Below, one piece after another: positions 45,822 to 55,334 of a stretch of 64,000 nt of DNA. This DNA comes from an uncultured Kiloniellaceae bacterium (GTDB lineage: Bacteria; Pseudomonadota; Alphaproteobacteria; Kiloniellales; Kiloniellaceae): contig CANMQP010000016.1 of assembly GCA_947500035.1 (NCBI GenBank), forward strand, positions 171,423-235,422, in the 5' to 3' direction. A model generated the notes under the pieces. The model searched no databases. It saw only the letters and a list, made by a program, of their open reading frames with translations, and had not been told where the DNA came from. The position numbers were made by a program, and so were the translations under genes. How positions within the stretch are numbered: position 1 is the stretch's first letter; each line of letters opens with the position of its first letter.

Positions 45822-46841
45822 TCACGGCGTTGGGGCATCGGGGTGTAGAAGCTGTTCGGCCTTGAGGTCGGCCCAGAATGCGTTTGGAATTTTCGCCTCC
45901 AGTGTTGCGATGTTGCGCGTGACTTCCTCCGGGGACATCGCGCCGGGGATCACCGAGACGACGGCCGGATGGGCGAGGGGAAACTGCAGGGCGGCACTGG
46001 CCATGGAGACGCCATGCGCGTCGCAGACCCGGCCGATCGCTGCGACGCGGGCCATGATGTCGGGTGGCGCGGGATGATAGTTGTAGATCGCGCCTTCGAC
46101 GGCACCGGTCGCCAGGATGCCGCTGTTGTAGGGGCCGCCCAGAACGATCCCGATGTTTCGTTTTTCGCAGATCGGCAGGAAACTGTTCAGGGCCTCCTGT
46201 TCCAGCAAGGTGTAACGGCCCGCCAAAAGGAAGCAGTCGAAGTCGCCCAGCTCGGTGAGACGCTGGCAAACTTCCCACTCGTTCACGCCCGCGCCGATGG
46301 CGGCAATATCGCCGGAGGCCTTTAGGGCTTCCATCGCCTTATAACCACCCGCCATGACTTCCTCGATCCGCCGGTCCGATGCTTCCTTGCTGCCATGGGT
46401 CCAGATATCGACGTCGTGGATGTAGAGGATATCGACAGAATCGACTCCCATGCGCTTGAGGCTATCCTCATAGGATCGCATGACACCATCGTAGGAGTAG
46501 TCGTAGACCGGCCTGAAGTGCGGCACCTTGACAAAAATGCCGGCGTCTTCTTCGCCCGGAGCGCAGGGTTCCAGGTAACGGCCGATCTTGGTCGAAAGCT
46601 GATAGCTTTCCCGCGGCATTGGCCTGAGTGCCTCGCCGAAACGCATTTCGCTCAGACCGTGACCGTAGAGCGGCGCGGTGTCGAAGTAGGTCACGCCTGC
46701 ATCGATGGCCGCGCGCAGAGTAGCCTGTGCCTTCTCCTCGCTGAGCGCACGGTGCATGTTGCCCAGGGGCGCGCCGCCAAAGCCCATTTCAGAGAGCTTG
46801 AGTGTTTCAGGGCCGGAGGTTCTGAGTTCCTGGAACTGCAT
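45822..46841 (-). CDS. Aldo/keto reductase, L-fucose/D-threo-aldose 1-dehydrogenase type
   Basis: 339 residues from ATG 46841; the longer frame overlaps the ABC ATPase gene. The AKR barrel with catalytic Asp and Tyr in TYFDTAPLYGHGLSEMRFGEAL. The pattern of YDYSYDGVMRSYEDSLKRMGVDSVDILYIHDVD and the lactone-forming setting fit D-threo-aldose (L-fucose) 1-dehydrogenases, which oxidise the sugar to a lactone with NAD(P). It is in one operon between the ABC ATPase and the lactonase. Confidence 0.85.
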   Translation of the reverse strand: MQFQELRTSGPETLKLSEMGFGGAPLGNMHRALSEEKAQATLRAAIDAGVTYFDTAPLYGHGLSEMRFGEALRPMPRESYQLSTKIGRYLEPCAPGEEDAGIFVKVPHFRPVYDYSYDGVMRSYEDSLKRMGVDSVDILYIHDVDIWTHGSKEASDRRIEEVMAGGYKAMEALKASGDIAAIGAGVNEWEVCQRLTELGDFDCFLLAGRYTLLEQEALNSFLPICEKRNIGIVLGGPYNSGILATGAVEGAIYNYHPAPPDIMARVAAIGRVCDAHGVSMASAALQFPLAHPAVVSVIPGAMSPEEVTRNIATLEAKIPNAFWADLKAEQLLHPDAPTP

Positions 46842-46858
46842 GACTTGGGTCTCCCTGC

Positions 46859-47920
46859 TCAAGTGTTGTTGGGACGAAGCCGGGTGCCGCTCTCGGCATC
46901 GAAAAAGAAGACCTGCTCGTTCGCCAGGGCGATCCCGACCGCCGTGCCGATCTTCTCGTCGTAGTCCTTGTCCATCTTCACGATCACAAGGCTTTCGCCG
47001 ACCTGACAGGTCACCAGGGTTTCGTTCCCGGTCAATTCGATGGCGTAGGTGGTGCCCTGGAGTTCGCCCGCATTTGGCTCGACGACGCGCAGATCTTCCG
47101 CCCGGACACCTGCCACCACCTTGCCGTGGTCGCTGAAGCCCGGGCAACTCAAGGCGGCGCCCTCCGCGCGAAAGCCTCCGCCCGCAATCTCACCCTCGAT
47201 GAAGTTCATGGGCGGCGAGCCGATAAAGCCTGCGACGAAGAGGTTCGCCGGGTCGTTGTAGATTTCCCGCGGCGGGGCCAGTTGCTGCAGTTCGCCGGCC
47301 TTCATGATCGCGACCCGGTGGGCCAGGGTCATGGCCTCTATCTGGTCGTGGGTGACATAGATGGTCGTGACTCCGAGTTCGTTCTGCAGGTGCTTGAGCT
47401 CCGTGCGCATATGTCCGCGCAGTTTGGCGTCCAGGTTCGACAGCGGCTCATCCATCAGGAAAAGGCTGGGGCGCCGGATCATAGCGCGTGCGAGCGCGAC
47501 GCGCTGCCGCTGACCGCCGGAGAGCTGCCTCGGATAGCGGTCGAGATAGTCGGTCAGATCGACCTTGCCCGCCACCTCGCGGATCGCTTGCGCGCGCTCC
47601 TGCTTGTCGACTTTTCGCAGGTAAAGCGGGTAACCGATGTTGTCTTCCACGGTCATGTGCGGATAGAGCGCGTAGCTCTGAAACACCATGGCAATGTCGC
47701 GGTACTTCGGCAGTACGTCCGTCACGTCCTGTTCGCCCAGGTATATGCGGCCCGCCGAGGCCGTCTCCAGTCCCGCAATCATGCGTAACGCGGTTGTCTT
47801 GCCGCAGCCGGAGGGGCCCAGGAGTACCAGAAATTCACCGTCGCCTACGTCAAGGTCGAGGCCCTTGACCACTTCGATGGCGCCGAAGGATTTGCGAATA
47901 TCTCGGAGGGAAACCTGCAT
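46859..47920 (-). CDS. Carbohydrate ABC transporter ATP-binding protein (MalK/UgpC type)
   Basis: 353 residues. Walker A GPSGCGKTT (about 37-45), Q-loop FQSYALYPHMTV, signature LSGGQRQRVALARA, Walker B LFLMDEPLSNLDAKLR and the switch His THDQIEAM are all present. The C-terminal 120 residues form the TOBE/regulatory domain of MalK-type ATPases. It drives the MalF/MalG-type permeases encoded upstream. Confidence 0.95.
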   Translation of the reverse strand: MQVSLRDIRKSFGAIEVVKGLDLDVGDGEFLVLLGPSGCGKTTALRMIAGLETASAGRIYLGEQDVTDVLPKYRDIAMVFQSYALYPHMTVEDNIGYPLYLRKVDKQERAQAIREVAGKVDLTDYLDRYPRQLSGGQRQRVALARAMIRRPSLFLMDEPLSNLDAKLRGHMRTELKHLQNELGVTTIYVTHDQIEAMTLAHRVAIMKAGELQQLAPPREIYNDPANLFVAGFIGSPPMNFIEGEIAGGGFRAEGAALSCPGFSDHGKVVAGVRAEDLRVVEPNAGELQGTTYAIELTGNETLVTCQVGESLVIVKMDKDYDEKIGTAVGIALANEQVFFFDAESGTRLRPNNT

Positions 47921-47926
47921 CGAAAA

Positions 47927-49030
47927 CTATCCCTTTACCGCACCGATAAGCAGGCCGCGGGTAATGAAGCGTTGGAGGAGAGCGGTCATCGCGATGACCG
48001 GCAGAATCATGATCACGATCAGAACCGACATATACCACCATTGGGGTCCGCGCGTGGCGTTCTGGGCCGCGACCAGCAAAGGCATGGTCTGCGCATCGGC
48101 GGTCGAGAGGAAGAGAGCAAGCAGATACTCGTTCCAGGAGAGGATCAGCACCAGAAGGAAGGTCGCCGCCAGACCCGGTTTCGCCAGGGGCATGACGATG
48201 GTCAGGAAGATCCGGAGGCGCGAGGCGCCGTCCAGCTCTGCGCTCTCTTCCAGATCGATCGGAATGGTCGCGAAGAAGTCACGCATCAGCCAGACCACGA
48301 TCGGCAGGTTGACCGCCATATAGACGATGATCAGAGCGAGGTGGGTGTCGAGCAGACCGACCTGCTGAAACATGACGTAGATCGGCAGCACGGCGACGAC
48401 CGGCGGCAGAATCCGCTGCGAGATGATCCAGAAGAGAATGTCGTTATTGCCCAGCGACCGCTTGAAGCGCTTCGCCAGGGTCAAGAGGAACAGCACGAAG
48501 AGCGCGGCGCCGACGGCAAGGCCGATCTGCCAGGGGATGCCGGCTGCAATCGTTGAAATGACGACCGCTGCAAGGATCAGGATAAAGGCCGCGATCGACA
48601 TGATCTTCGGGCGGTAGGTGATGCGCGTGAGCGCGTAAGCCGCCATGGAACCGAAGAGGACCGCAAGTACCGTGCTGGCGAAGGCGATGATCAGCGAGTT
48701 CAGGTAAGGCCGGAAGGTGTCATTGCCCAGATCGAAAAAGATGTAACTCCAGGCATGGCTGGAAGGCTCGAAATCAATGAAGGGCAGATAGACCGGACCG
48801 CCCGAAACATGGATCGGCAGCTTGAAGGAGGTCACCAGCAACCAATAGAGCGGAAAGAGCACCACGAAGGACCAGAAGATCAGGATCGTATAGGTCAGCA
48901 CCAGCCGTGCCGGTGAAAGCGATTTGATATCCTTGGGTTCGAAAATCCGCTGGAACAGGGTGCGCTGGGCTTTCGCGGGCAAGGCTTTCGAAGGAAGCGC
49001 TGGAGAAGATGAAGTGGAGTCTGCGGTCAT
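47927..49030 (-). CDS. Carbohydrate ABC transporter permease (MalG type)
   Basis: 367 residues, longer than the usual 280-300 because of extra membrane segments in the middle (about 130-190). The ATPase-contacting EAA loop reads ESAELDGASRLRIFLTIVMPLAKPGL. MalG-like C-terminus. It overlaps the preceding permease gene by four bases (ATGA), so the two are translationally coupled. Confidence 0.92.
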   Translation of the reverse strand: MTADSTSSSPALPSKALPAKAQRTLFQRIFEPKDIKSLSPARLVLTYTILIFWSFVVLFPLYWLLVTSFKLPIHVSGGPVYLPFIDFEPSSHAWSYIFFDLGNDTFRPYLNSLIIAFASTVLAVLFGSMAAYALTRITYRPKIMSIAAFILILAAVVISTIAAGIPWQIGLAVGAALFVLFLLTLAKRFKRSLGNNDILFWIISQRILPPVVAVLPIYVMFQQVGLLDTHLALIIVYMAVNLPIVVWLMRDFFATIPIDLEESAELDGASRLRIFLTIVMPLAKPGLAATFLLVLILSWNEYLLALFLSTADAQTMPLLVAAQNATRGPQWWYMSVLIVIMILPVIAMTALLQRFITRGLLIGAVKG

Positions 49031-50139
49031 TTGCCGGCCTCCCTGGTTTTCTGGGCGATGAAGTTAAAGAAGGACACGCAGGTCACGACCGTGACGAAAA
49101 GCAGCATGTAACCGACCGCCGAAGAGCCGCCGAGGTCCTGGGTCCGCCAGGCGATGAAGGCGTGCAGGGTCATGGACTCCGTTGCGATGCCCGGACCGCC
49201 GTTGGTCAGAATATTCGGCAGATCGACGATCTTGAAGGCCTCGATTAGGCGGATCAGCACGACCGTCGCCACGACCGGCGCGATGGCCGGCCAGGAAATG
49301 TCCCGGAAAATCTGCCAGCCGTCGGCACCATCCATCTTGGCGGCTTCGACCTGTTCGCCCGGCTGGTTCTCCAGCGCGGCCAACAGCACAATGAACATGA
49401 AGGGGATCCACTGCCAGGAATCGCCGATCAGGACCACCCAGCGCGCGGACCAGGCGTCGGCGGCCCAGGCAAAATCGCCATAACCCAGCCATTGCCAGAG
49501 AGGAGCGAAGGGACCCTTGGAAACATCTGCCAGCATGCGAAAGGCATAGGCGATGCCAACCGGCGTCACCATCAGCGGTATGAAAAAGATCAGGCGGAAA
49601 AAGTTCCGGCCCTGAATGCGCTGCGCACAGAGAAGTGCCAGACCCAGACCGATCGCCAGCTGGATCGAGACTCCGGCGAAGACATAAAACAGAGTGACGA
49701 CAAGGCTGCCGGGAAAGCCCTTCCCGTTGAGCACGGCCATACAGAGCAGAACCAGTCCAGTCAGGACCGTGGCGGTGATCACGCGCCCGATAAAGCCAAA
49801 GACTCCGGCTTTCCCGCTGCGCAGGTAGCGCCAGAGCCAGAGGCCAAAACCCGCGGCGATCAGGGCAAGAAAACACCATTCGAGTATGGTGATCCGGCCG
49901 AAGGTTCCAAGGAAGTGATACTGCTGGGATCCGAACAGCAGTTTCTCGAAATTGCGCAGGCCGACAAACTTCAACTCGTAGCCGCCGCGCACCAGCTTAA
50001 AGCGGGACAGCGCGAGATAAAGCGACAGCAGCAGCGGATAAATCGAGAGGGCCAGAATAATCAGCACCGTCGGGAGAATCAGGAGCGTCGGCGCTTGCCG
50101 GTCGCTCCATTCCGAGACCTTGGCTGAGATGGAAAACAT
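49027..50139 (-). CDS. Carbohydrate ABC transporter permease (MalF type)
   Basis: 370 residues with about eight hydrophobic segments, two more than the core six. The EAA loop reads EAAKMDGADGWQIFRDISWPAIAPVV. The extra pair (about 75-120) matches the same enlargement seen in the partner permease, so this transporter belongs to a subgroup with larger membrane units. It is the second gene after the binding protein. Confidence 0.92.
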   Translation of the reverse strand: MFSISAKVSEWSDRQAPTLLILPTVLIILALSIYPLLLSLYLALSRFKLVRGGYELKFVGLRNFEKLLFGSQQYHFLGTFGRITILEWCFLALIAAGFGLWLWRYLRSGKAGVFGFIGRVITATVLTGLVLLCMAVLNGKGFPGSLVVTLFYVFAGVSIQLAIGLGLALLCAQRIQGRNFFRLIFFIPLMVTPVGIAYAFRMLADVSKGPFAPLWQWLGYGDFAWAADAWSARWVVLIGDSWQWIPFMFIVLLAALENQPGEQVEAAKMDGADGWQIFRDISWPAIAPVVATVVLIRLIEAFKIVDLPNILTNGGPGIATESMTLHAFIAWRTQDLGGSSAVGYMLLFVTVVTCVSFFNFIAQKTREAGK

Positions 50140-50341
50140 ATCTTTCTACCCGCTTGAACTCGATCGGCGTCTGCATGCAAAAAAGAAGCGCGCAGAGAGC
50201 TCTTATTCACTTGGCTGTGGATGACTGCGCGCCGGTGATTTCCGGAATCAAGACGCCGCAGCTCAGCCCTTGCGAAAGAGGTAAGGTAAAAAAGCACCGG
50301 GGAAGGGGATTGCGCCTCTTCCCCGGCAGGGAGAGTAACGT

Positions 50342-51841
50342 CTACTGGCCGAGCGTTGCCTTGTAGAGCCGGAGCTGCTCATCAACACCGAGGTCTTCGT
50401 TCAGCTCGTTCCAGCCTTCCTCTATGGCTTCCATGGTTGCGGCTTTATCGATTTCACCGGCCAGGAGGCGCGCGATGGTCGTATCCAGAACGACCTGCTG
50501 GTAGTTCTGATTCTTGGGAATGCGCAGATCCAGCATCATGTTGGGGCTGTCGAGGCTTGCTCCGATCGCGCCGAGATAGTTCTTCGCGGCTTTCTCGCTC
50601 ATGCCTGCTTCCACCCAAAGACTCAGATCGCCGAACTGGGACAGGCGGTAGGGGTTGAATCCGGTCTTGCCGATGGTGACATCGCTGTTCGACTGCGCAG
50701 GCTGACTCATGTAGGAGAAGAAGTCGTAGGCGGCGTCTTTGACTTTCTGGTCGGCCGAAGCATTGATGCCGCCGGACCAGCCGCCGAAGGCGGCGAAGGG
50801 CGCCCGGTTGACGCCGTTCACTGCATGCGGGCAGCGGTCGGCATCACAGGCGACAAGCTTACCGGTTTCACGGTCAAGCACGTCGCGGGAACCTGGCAGC
50901 ATAACCGCGCCGACCTTGTCGATGACATTGGAGTTATCCGGGTCGATAGCCAGGGTACCAATGTCACCCCAGTCGATGGTCAAGGCACAGCGGCCCGCTG
51001 TGAAGAGGCCGCGCGTGTCGCCGACATCCAGGTTGATTTCATCGGGCGGGCCGTAGTTCGTGGACTCGGTATAAACGTCAAGCGCGGCGCCGAAGGCTTC
51101 ATTGTTAACCAGCGGGCTCATATCCTTGGCATCAAAGAACGCGCCCTGCTTGGTTCCCTGGGTCTGGAGGTAGCCGCCGGCAATCGAGAGGATCGTCCAA
51201 TAGGCCTGGGCGTTGCGTTTTTTCGAGATACAGGACCCGTAGTCGGCTTCTCCATCTCCGTTCATGTCCTTGCCGTGCAGCGTCTTCGCGACTGACAGAT
51301 AGTCCCCCCAGGTTTCCGGCGGTGACAGGCCCTCGCTCTCAAGAATGTCGCTGCGGTAATAGACCATGTGGAAATCGCCATCCAGCGTCAGAAGATAGGT
51401 TCTGCCGTTGTACTGCTGGGAAAACTCGCGGAAAAAACCCGCGATGTCGTCGGCCTTCAGGTCCTTGTCCGCTGCAACCTTATCGGTCAGGTCTTCCAGA
51501 TAACCGGGTTCGACATAGTCGACCATCCACTGCGGCGCCAGGACCGCGGCATCGATGGAATTGGTGCCGGTTGCGAAATCGGTCAGAAGCTTGGTGTAGA
51601 GATCGGAGAAGGGGACCGTGACGACATTGATCTCGGCCCCGGTCAGCTCCTTGAATTCCGGTGCGCGGCGCTGAAGCGGCTCTGCGATCTGCGGACCCGT
51701 GAAGGTCATGATGTCGACCTTCACGCCTTCGTATTTCTTCTCCGCGGAAGCCGCGGAGGCGGCAAGAACGACCGCGCAAAGACTGGTCGCCGTGACTGCC
51801 GTCAAGCGGCGCAGCGGTGAGTTGAATTTTTTTGAATGCAT
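50342..51841 (-). CDS. Extracellular solute-binding protein family 1 (sugar)
   Basis: 499 residues from ATG 51841 with GGGAGGGAAA upstream; the longer frame has no signal peptide. Signal peptide ending near AASAEKKY (residue 28). The SBP_bac_1 fold is seen in AAVLAPQWMVDYVEPGYLEDLTD and LDGDFHMVYYRSDILESEGL, with NINASADQKVKDAAYDFFSYM-type endings. It collects the sugar for the MalFGK-type permease genes that follow. Confidence 0.92.
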   Translation of the reverse strand: MHSKKFNSPLRRLTAVTATSLCAVVLAASAASAEKKYEGVKVDIMTFTGPQIAEPLQRRAPEFKELTGAEINVVTVPFSDLYTKLLTDFATGTNSIDAAVLAPQWMVDYVEPGYLEDLTDKVAADKDLKADDIAGFFREFSQQYNGRTYLLTLDGDFHMVYYRSDILESEGLSPPETWGDYLSVAKTLHGKDMNGDGEADYGSCISKKRNAQAYWTILSIAGGYLQTQGTKQGAFFDAKDMSPLVNNEAFGAALDVYTESTNYGPPDEINLDVGDTRGLFTAGRCALTIDWGDIGTLAIDPDNSNVIDKVGAVMLPGSRDVLDRETGKLVACDADRCPHAVNGVNRAPFAAFGGWSGGINASADQKVKDAAYDFFSYMSQPAQSNSDVTIGKTGFNPYRLSQFGDLSLWVEAGMSEKAAKNYLGAIGASLDSPNMMLDLRIPKNQNYQQVVLDTTIARLLAGEIDKAATMEAIEEGWNELNEDLGVDEQLRLYKATLGQ

Positions 51842-51944
51842 TTCTTTCCCTCCCGTGATGAACAGTGAAACCTTATTGGTCTTTTCGTTTTTATCCCCGG
51901 TCAACGCTGTGGCGTGAACAGCGTTGCTCAATTATCTTTTCTTG

Positions 51945-52652
51945 TTATTCAAATAGTTCCGGCCGCTCCTTCATTCGTTTTTGCAATGGCGCAATACCTG
52001 CGGCCAGATGGCGGGTCATGGCCTCGCCGGCAGCATCGGGCGAACCCTTGCGCAGGGCGTCAACGATGGCCAGGTGCTCGTGGTAGGTCTCTATCGGCCG
52101 GTCGACCACCGTCAGCATCATCTTCCGCACCCGGTCAAGCTGCGCACGGGAGCTGTCGATGGCCCGGCGCACCTTGGTGAAACCGAGGAAATCGCAAATC
52201 ATTTGATGAAATTCGATATCCAGCCGATGAAAGGCGTCAAGGTCATCGGCTTCCAGGTTGGCTTTCTGATAGCGGACGTTCCGGTCCAGGTCGTTGAGAA
52301 CCTCGCGGGTGATCCGAAGCGCCACCTCCCGCACGGTTTCAACCTCAAGCGCGCGGCGCAGGAATGCGCCCTCGAGCACGTCTCCCGTTCTGATCTTGGA
52401 GACGTAGGTCCCGTGCTGGGGAAAGATCTCGACCAGGCCTTCCTCCGCGAGCCGGTTGATCGCTTCACTGATGGGCGTGCGCGAAATCCCGAGCTGGGCG
52501 GCGATCTCTTCTTTTTTGATCACCATGGTCGGGGGCAGGGTAAGGTCAATGATGGCGCTGCGGAGAATCGCGTAGACCTGAGAAGACCGCGATTGCCTTG
52601 GGTCGATGACCGCATTCTCCGGAAGCGGATGTTGCATCCCAATGCCCTGCAT
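51945..52652 (-). CDS. GntR-family regulator (FadR type, FCD domain)
   Basis: 235 residues (an ATG at 52637 is the alternative start). The winged helix is in about 15-80 (KKEEIAAQLGISRTPISEAINRLAEEGLVEIF), then an FCD domain with histidines (AFHRLDIEFHQMI, TYHEHLAIVDALRKG, MTRHLAAG). It lies between the transporter operon and the divergent dehydratase operon, so it is the likely regulator of both. Three direct repeats of ATGCTA overlap its start. Confidence 0.9.
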   Translation of the reverse strand: MQGIGMQHPLPENAVIDPRQSRSSQVYAILRSAIIDLTLPPTMVIKKEEIAAQLGISRTPISEAINRLAEEGLVEIFPQHGTYVSKIRTGDVLEGAFLRRALEVETVREVALRITREVLNDLDRNVRYQKANLEADDLDAFHRLDIEFHQMICDFLGFTKVRRAIDSSRAQLDRVRKMMLTVVDRPIETYHEHLAIVDALRKGSPDAAGEAMTRHLAAGIAPLQKRMKERPELFE

Positions 52653-52673
52653 GCTAATTATGCTAACATGCTA
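52651..52673. promoter_or_regulatory. Three direct ATGCTA repeats at the GntR start
   Basis: ATGCTA occurs at 52651, 52660 and 52668 (spacing 9 and 8), overlapping the GntR start codon, in the 225-bp gap to the divergent dehydratase gene. A plausible autoregulatory site, although FadR-type regulators more often use dyads. Confidence 0.4.
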
Positions 52674-52877
52674 GCTGGGGTCAGAAGTAAGTCAAGATGA
52701 AATCCGGTTTGCCCTCACCAAGCAGCATCGGCCCGGGCTTCAGGCGGTTCGATTTTGACGTGGCGATCGAATTCAAGGGACATGATTTTGAACAGCCTAC
52801 AGCCCGGATAAATCTGGTTGTTGGCTCACCGGCTGCGTCTGCCGACCGGCCAGAGGGTCCAGCGTGGAAGGAACAAG

Positions 52878-54413
52878 GTGCTCGAAGACTCTGAAACCCT
52901 GACGATACGGCTGTCGGCGGATGACAACGTCGTGGTCGCGCGGCAGAATATCGCTGGAGATACTCTGGTCGTTTCCGAGGGCGTGACGGCGGTGGATGGC
53001 GTGCCTCAGGGCCATAAGCTTGCGACCAAAGCGATCGCTCCGAACGAGCCTATCCGCAAATACAATCAGATCATCGGTTTCGCGACACGCCCGATCGCCG
53101 CCGGTGAACATGTGCACGAGCACAACTGTGCGGTCCAGGAATTTGCCCGCGACTATGACTTCTGCGCCGATGTAAAACCGGTGCCTTTCGTGGCTGATGG
53201 CGCGCAACGCAGTTTCGCGGGGTACCGGCGCGCCAATGGGCGGGTCGGAACACGCAACTATATCGGCGTTCTGACCTCTGTGAATTGCTCGGCGACGGTG
53301 GCGCGTTTCATTGCCGACGCCTTTAACCGCAGTGGTATGCTCGACGACTATCCGAATATCGACGGCGTGGTGTCGTTCGTTCACGGCACGGGTTGCGGCA
53401 TGGCCAGCTCCGGCGAGGGTTTTGAGAACTTCCAAAGGACACTCTGGGGCTACGCCTCCCATCCGAACTTCGCCGGGATCCTGATGATCGGTCTGGGTTG
53501 TGAGGTCTTTCAGATTCCCCGCCTGATGGAGACCTACGGTCTGAGCGATACCGATAGTTTCCAGACCATGACCATTCAGGCGAGCGGAGGCACCCGCAAG
53601 TCTATCGAGGCCGGTGTGGAGAGGATCAAGGCGATGCTGCCCGCGGCCAATGCCTGCACGCGCGAGGAGGCGCCGGCAAGCGAACTGACCCTGGCTCTGC
53701 AATGTGGCGGCTCTGACGGATACTCCGGCATTACCGCGAACCCGGCGCTGGGGGCAGCGGCGGACCTCTTGGTCCGCAACGGAGGCACCGCAATTCTTTC
53801 GGAAACGCCTGAGATCTATGGCGCAGAGCATTTGCTGACCCGGCGGGCCGTCAATCGGCAGGTCGGGGAGAAGCTGATCGAGCGGATCCACTGGTGGGAA
53901 GACTATACCCAGCGCAACGGCGGCGAGATGAACAACAATCCTTCGCCAGGCAATAAGCTGGGCGGTCTGACCACGATCCTGGAAAAGTCTCTGGGGGCGG
54001 CGGCGAAGGGGGGAACCATGCCGCTGAGCGGGGTCTACCTTTACGGCGAGCCCATTGACACCAAGGGTTTCGTCTTTATGGACAGTCCCGGCTATGATCC
54101 CTGTTCGATCACGGGTCAGGTCGCGTCCGGCGCCAATGTCGTCTGTTTTACGACCGGTCGCGGCTCGGTATTCGGCTACAAGCCATCCCCTTCGATCAAG
54201 CTGGCAACCAACTCGCTGATGTACGAGAATATGTCCGAGGATATGGACATTAATTGCGGTCCGATCGCGGAAGGTGCCGTCTCGGTCGAAGAGAAGGGCG
54301 CGGAAATATTTGAGAAGATTCTCGCCGTGGCCTCCGGCACGCCCTCCAAGAGTGAGGAACTGGGCTTCGGCGATAATGAGTTCGTGCCCTGGCAGATCGG
54401 CGCGGTGATGTAA
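52878..54413 (+). CDS. UxaA-family sugar-acid dehydratase (altronate dehydratase-like)
   Basis: 511 residues from GTG 52878, which has GGAAGGAA upstream; a TTG 60 bp earlier is less likely. The N-terminal SAF domain (about 5-90, VVVARQNIAGDTL and GHKLATKAI) is joined to the catalytic altronate dehydratase domain (GRVGTRNYIGVLTSVNCSA, TGCGM, GLGCEV, LQCGGSDGYSGITANPALG, NNPSPGNK). Fe-S/Mn-type dehydratases of this family remove water from aldonates. The context indicates L-fuconate or a related acid as substrate. Confidence 0.9.
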   Translation: MLEDSETLTIRLSADDNVVVARQNIAGDTLVVSEGVTAVDGVPQGHKLATKAIAPNEPIRKYNQIIGFATRPIAAGEHVHEHNCAVQEFARDYDFCADVKPVPFVADGAQRSFAGYRRANGRVGTRNYIGVLTSVNCSATVARFIADAFNRSGMLDDYPNIDGVVSFVHGTGCGMASSGEGFENFQRTLWGYASHPNFAGILMIGLGCEVFQIPRLMETYGLSDTDSFQTMTIQASGGTRKSIEAGVERIKAMLPAANACTREEAPASELTLALQCGGSDGYSGITANPALGAAADLLVRNGGTAILSETPEIYGAEHLLTRRAVNRQVGEKLIERIHWWEDYTQRNGGEMNNNPSPGNKLGGLTTILEKSLGAAAKGGTMPLSGVYLYGEPIDTKGFVFMDSPGYDPCSITGQVASGANVVCFTTGRGSVFGYKPSPSIKLATNSLMYENMSEDMDINCGPIAEGAVSVEEKGAEIFEKILAVASGTPSKSEELGFGDNEFVPWQIGAVM

Positions 54414-54545
54414 GTCCGCCGCTGCGGGTCGGAAATGAGTGACATTTAACGCTGTATGACAGCGCCTTCCGGTGGAGCACGGCTCACCGGTTAAGCCTGG
54501 AACGAGACAGCGGTGAAAAGAAGACGTCTGGAGGGACTGAGTTTT

Positions 54546-55277
54546 ATGGGCGACAGACTGCGCGGCAAGACGGCGCTGGTGACGGCGGCTGCACAGGGAA
54601 TCGGCCGGGCGACCGCCGAGCTGTTCGAGGCCGAAGGGGCGCGCGTTTGGGCGACCGATATCAATGAAGAGGCACTGGCCGAGGTAAAGGTCAGCAACCG
54701 GCGACGGCTGGATGTCACAGACGATGCCATGATCGCCGAACTCGCGGCCGAAGTCGGGACTCTGGACGTGCTCTTCAACTGCGCCGGGTTTGTGCACGCG
54801 GGGTCGATCCTGGAGTGCAGTGAGGCGGACTGGGACTTTGCCGTCAATCTCAATGTCAAATCCATGTACCGGACCATCCGCGCTTTTCTGCCGAAAATGC
54901 TCGAGGCTGGCAGCGGCTCTATCATCAACATGGCCTCAGTCGCGGGCAGCGTTAAAGGGGTGCCGAACCGCTTCGCCTACGGCATGACAAAAGCGGCAGT
55001 GGTGGGGCTCACCAAGTCGGTCGCGGCGGATTTCGTTCAAAAGGGCGTTCGCTGCAATGCCATTTGCCCGGGAACGGTTCAGTCGCCGTCGCTTGAGCAG
55101 CGGCTTGCCGAGCAGGGCGACTATGATGCGGCGCGCGCCGCCTTTATCGCGCGTCAGCCGATCGGACGCCTGGGCGAGCCCGCCGAAATTGCCGAGTTGG
55201 CGCTCTATCTCGCGAGCGATGCGGCAGGCTATACGACCGGTCAGATCCACATTATCGACGGCGGCTGGTCCAACTGA
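54546..55277 (+). CDS. SDR dehydrogenase, 2-keto-3-deoxy-L-fuconate dehydrogenase type
   Basis: 243 residues from ATG 54546 (GGAGG about 15 bases upstream; a GTG at 54513 is an alternative). Classical SDR: VTAAAQGIGRATAELF for NAD(P), the NCAG motif, Ser in MASVAG, and the catalytic YGMTK. It resembles the enzymes that oxidise 2-keto-3-deoxy-L-fuconate at C4 to the 2,4-diketo acid. It sits between the dehydratase and an FAH-family hydrolase, exactly where that step belongs. Confidence 0.88.
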   Translation: MGDRLRGKTALVTAAAQGIGRATAELFEAEGARVWATDINEEALAEVKVSNRRRLDVTDDAMIAELAAEVGTLDVLFNCAGFVHAGSILECSEADWDFAVNLNVKSMYRTIRAFLPKMLEAGSGSIINMASVAGSVKGVPNRFAYGMTKAAVVGLTKSVAADFVQKGVRCNAICPGTVQSPSLEQRLAEQGDYDAARAAFIARQPIGRLGEPAEIAELALYLASDAAGYTTGQIHIIDGGWSN

Positions 55278-55334
55278 TGTCCAAGACACCAGATTTTAAA
55301 CAGACTTCGAAAATTCCTGTAAGAGGACAACCCC

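Noticed and set aside
52797..54797. 666-codon minus-strand frame across the UxaA-family gene.
   Set aside because: Antisense shadow with no domain; the plus-strand gene is a full family match with a ribosome binding site.
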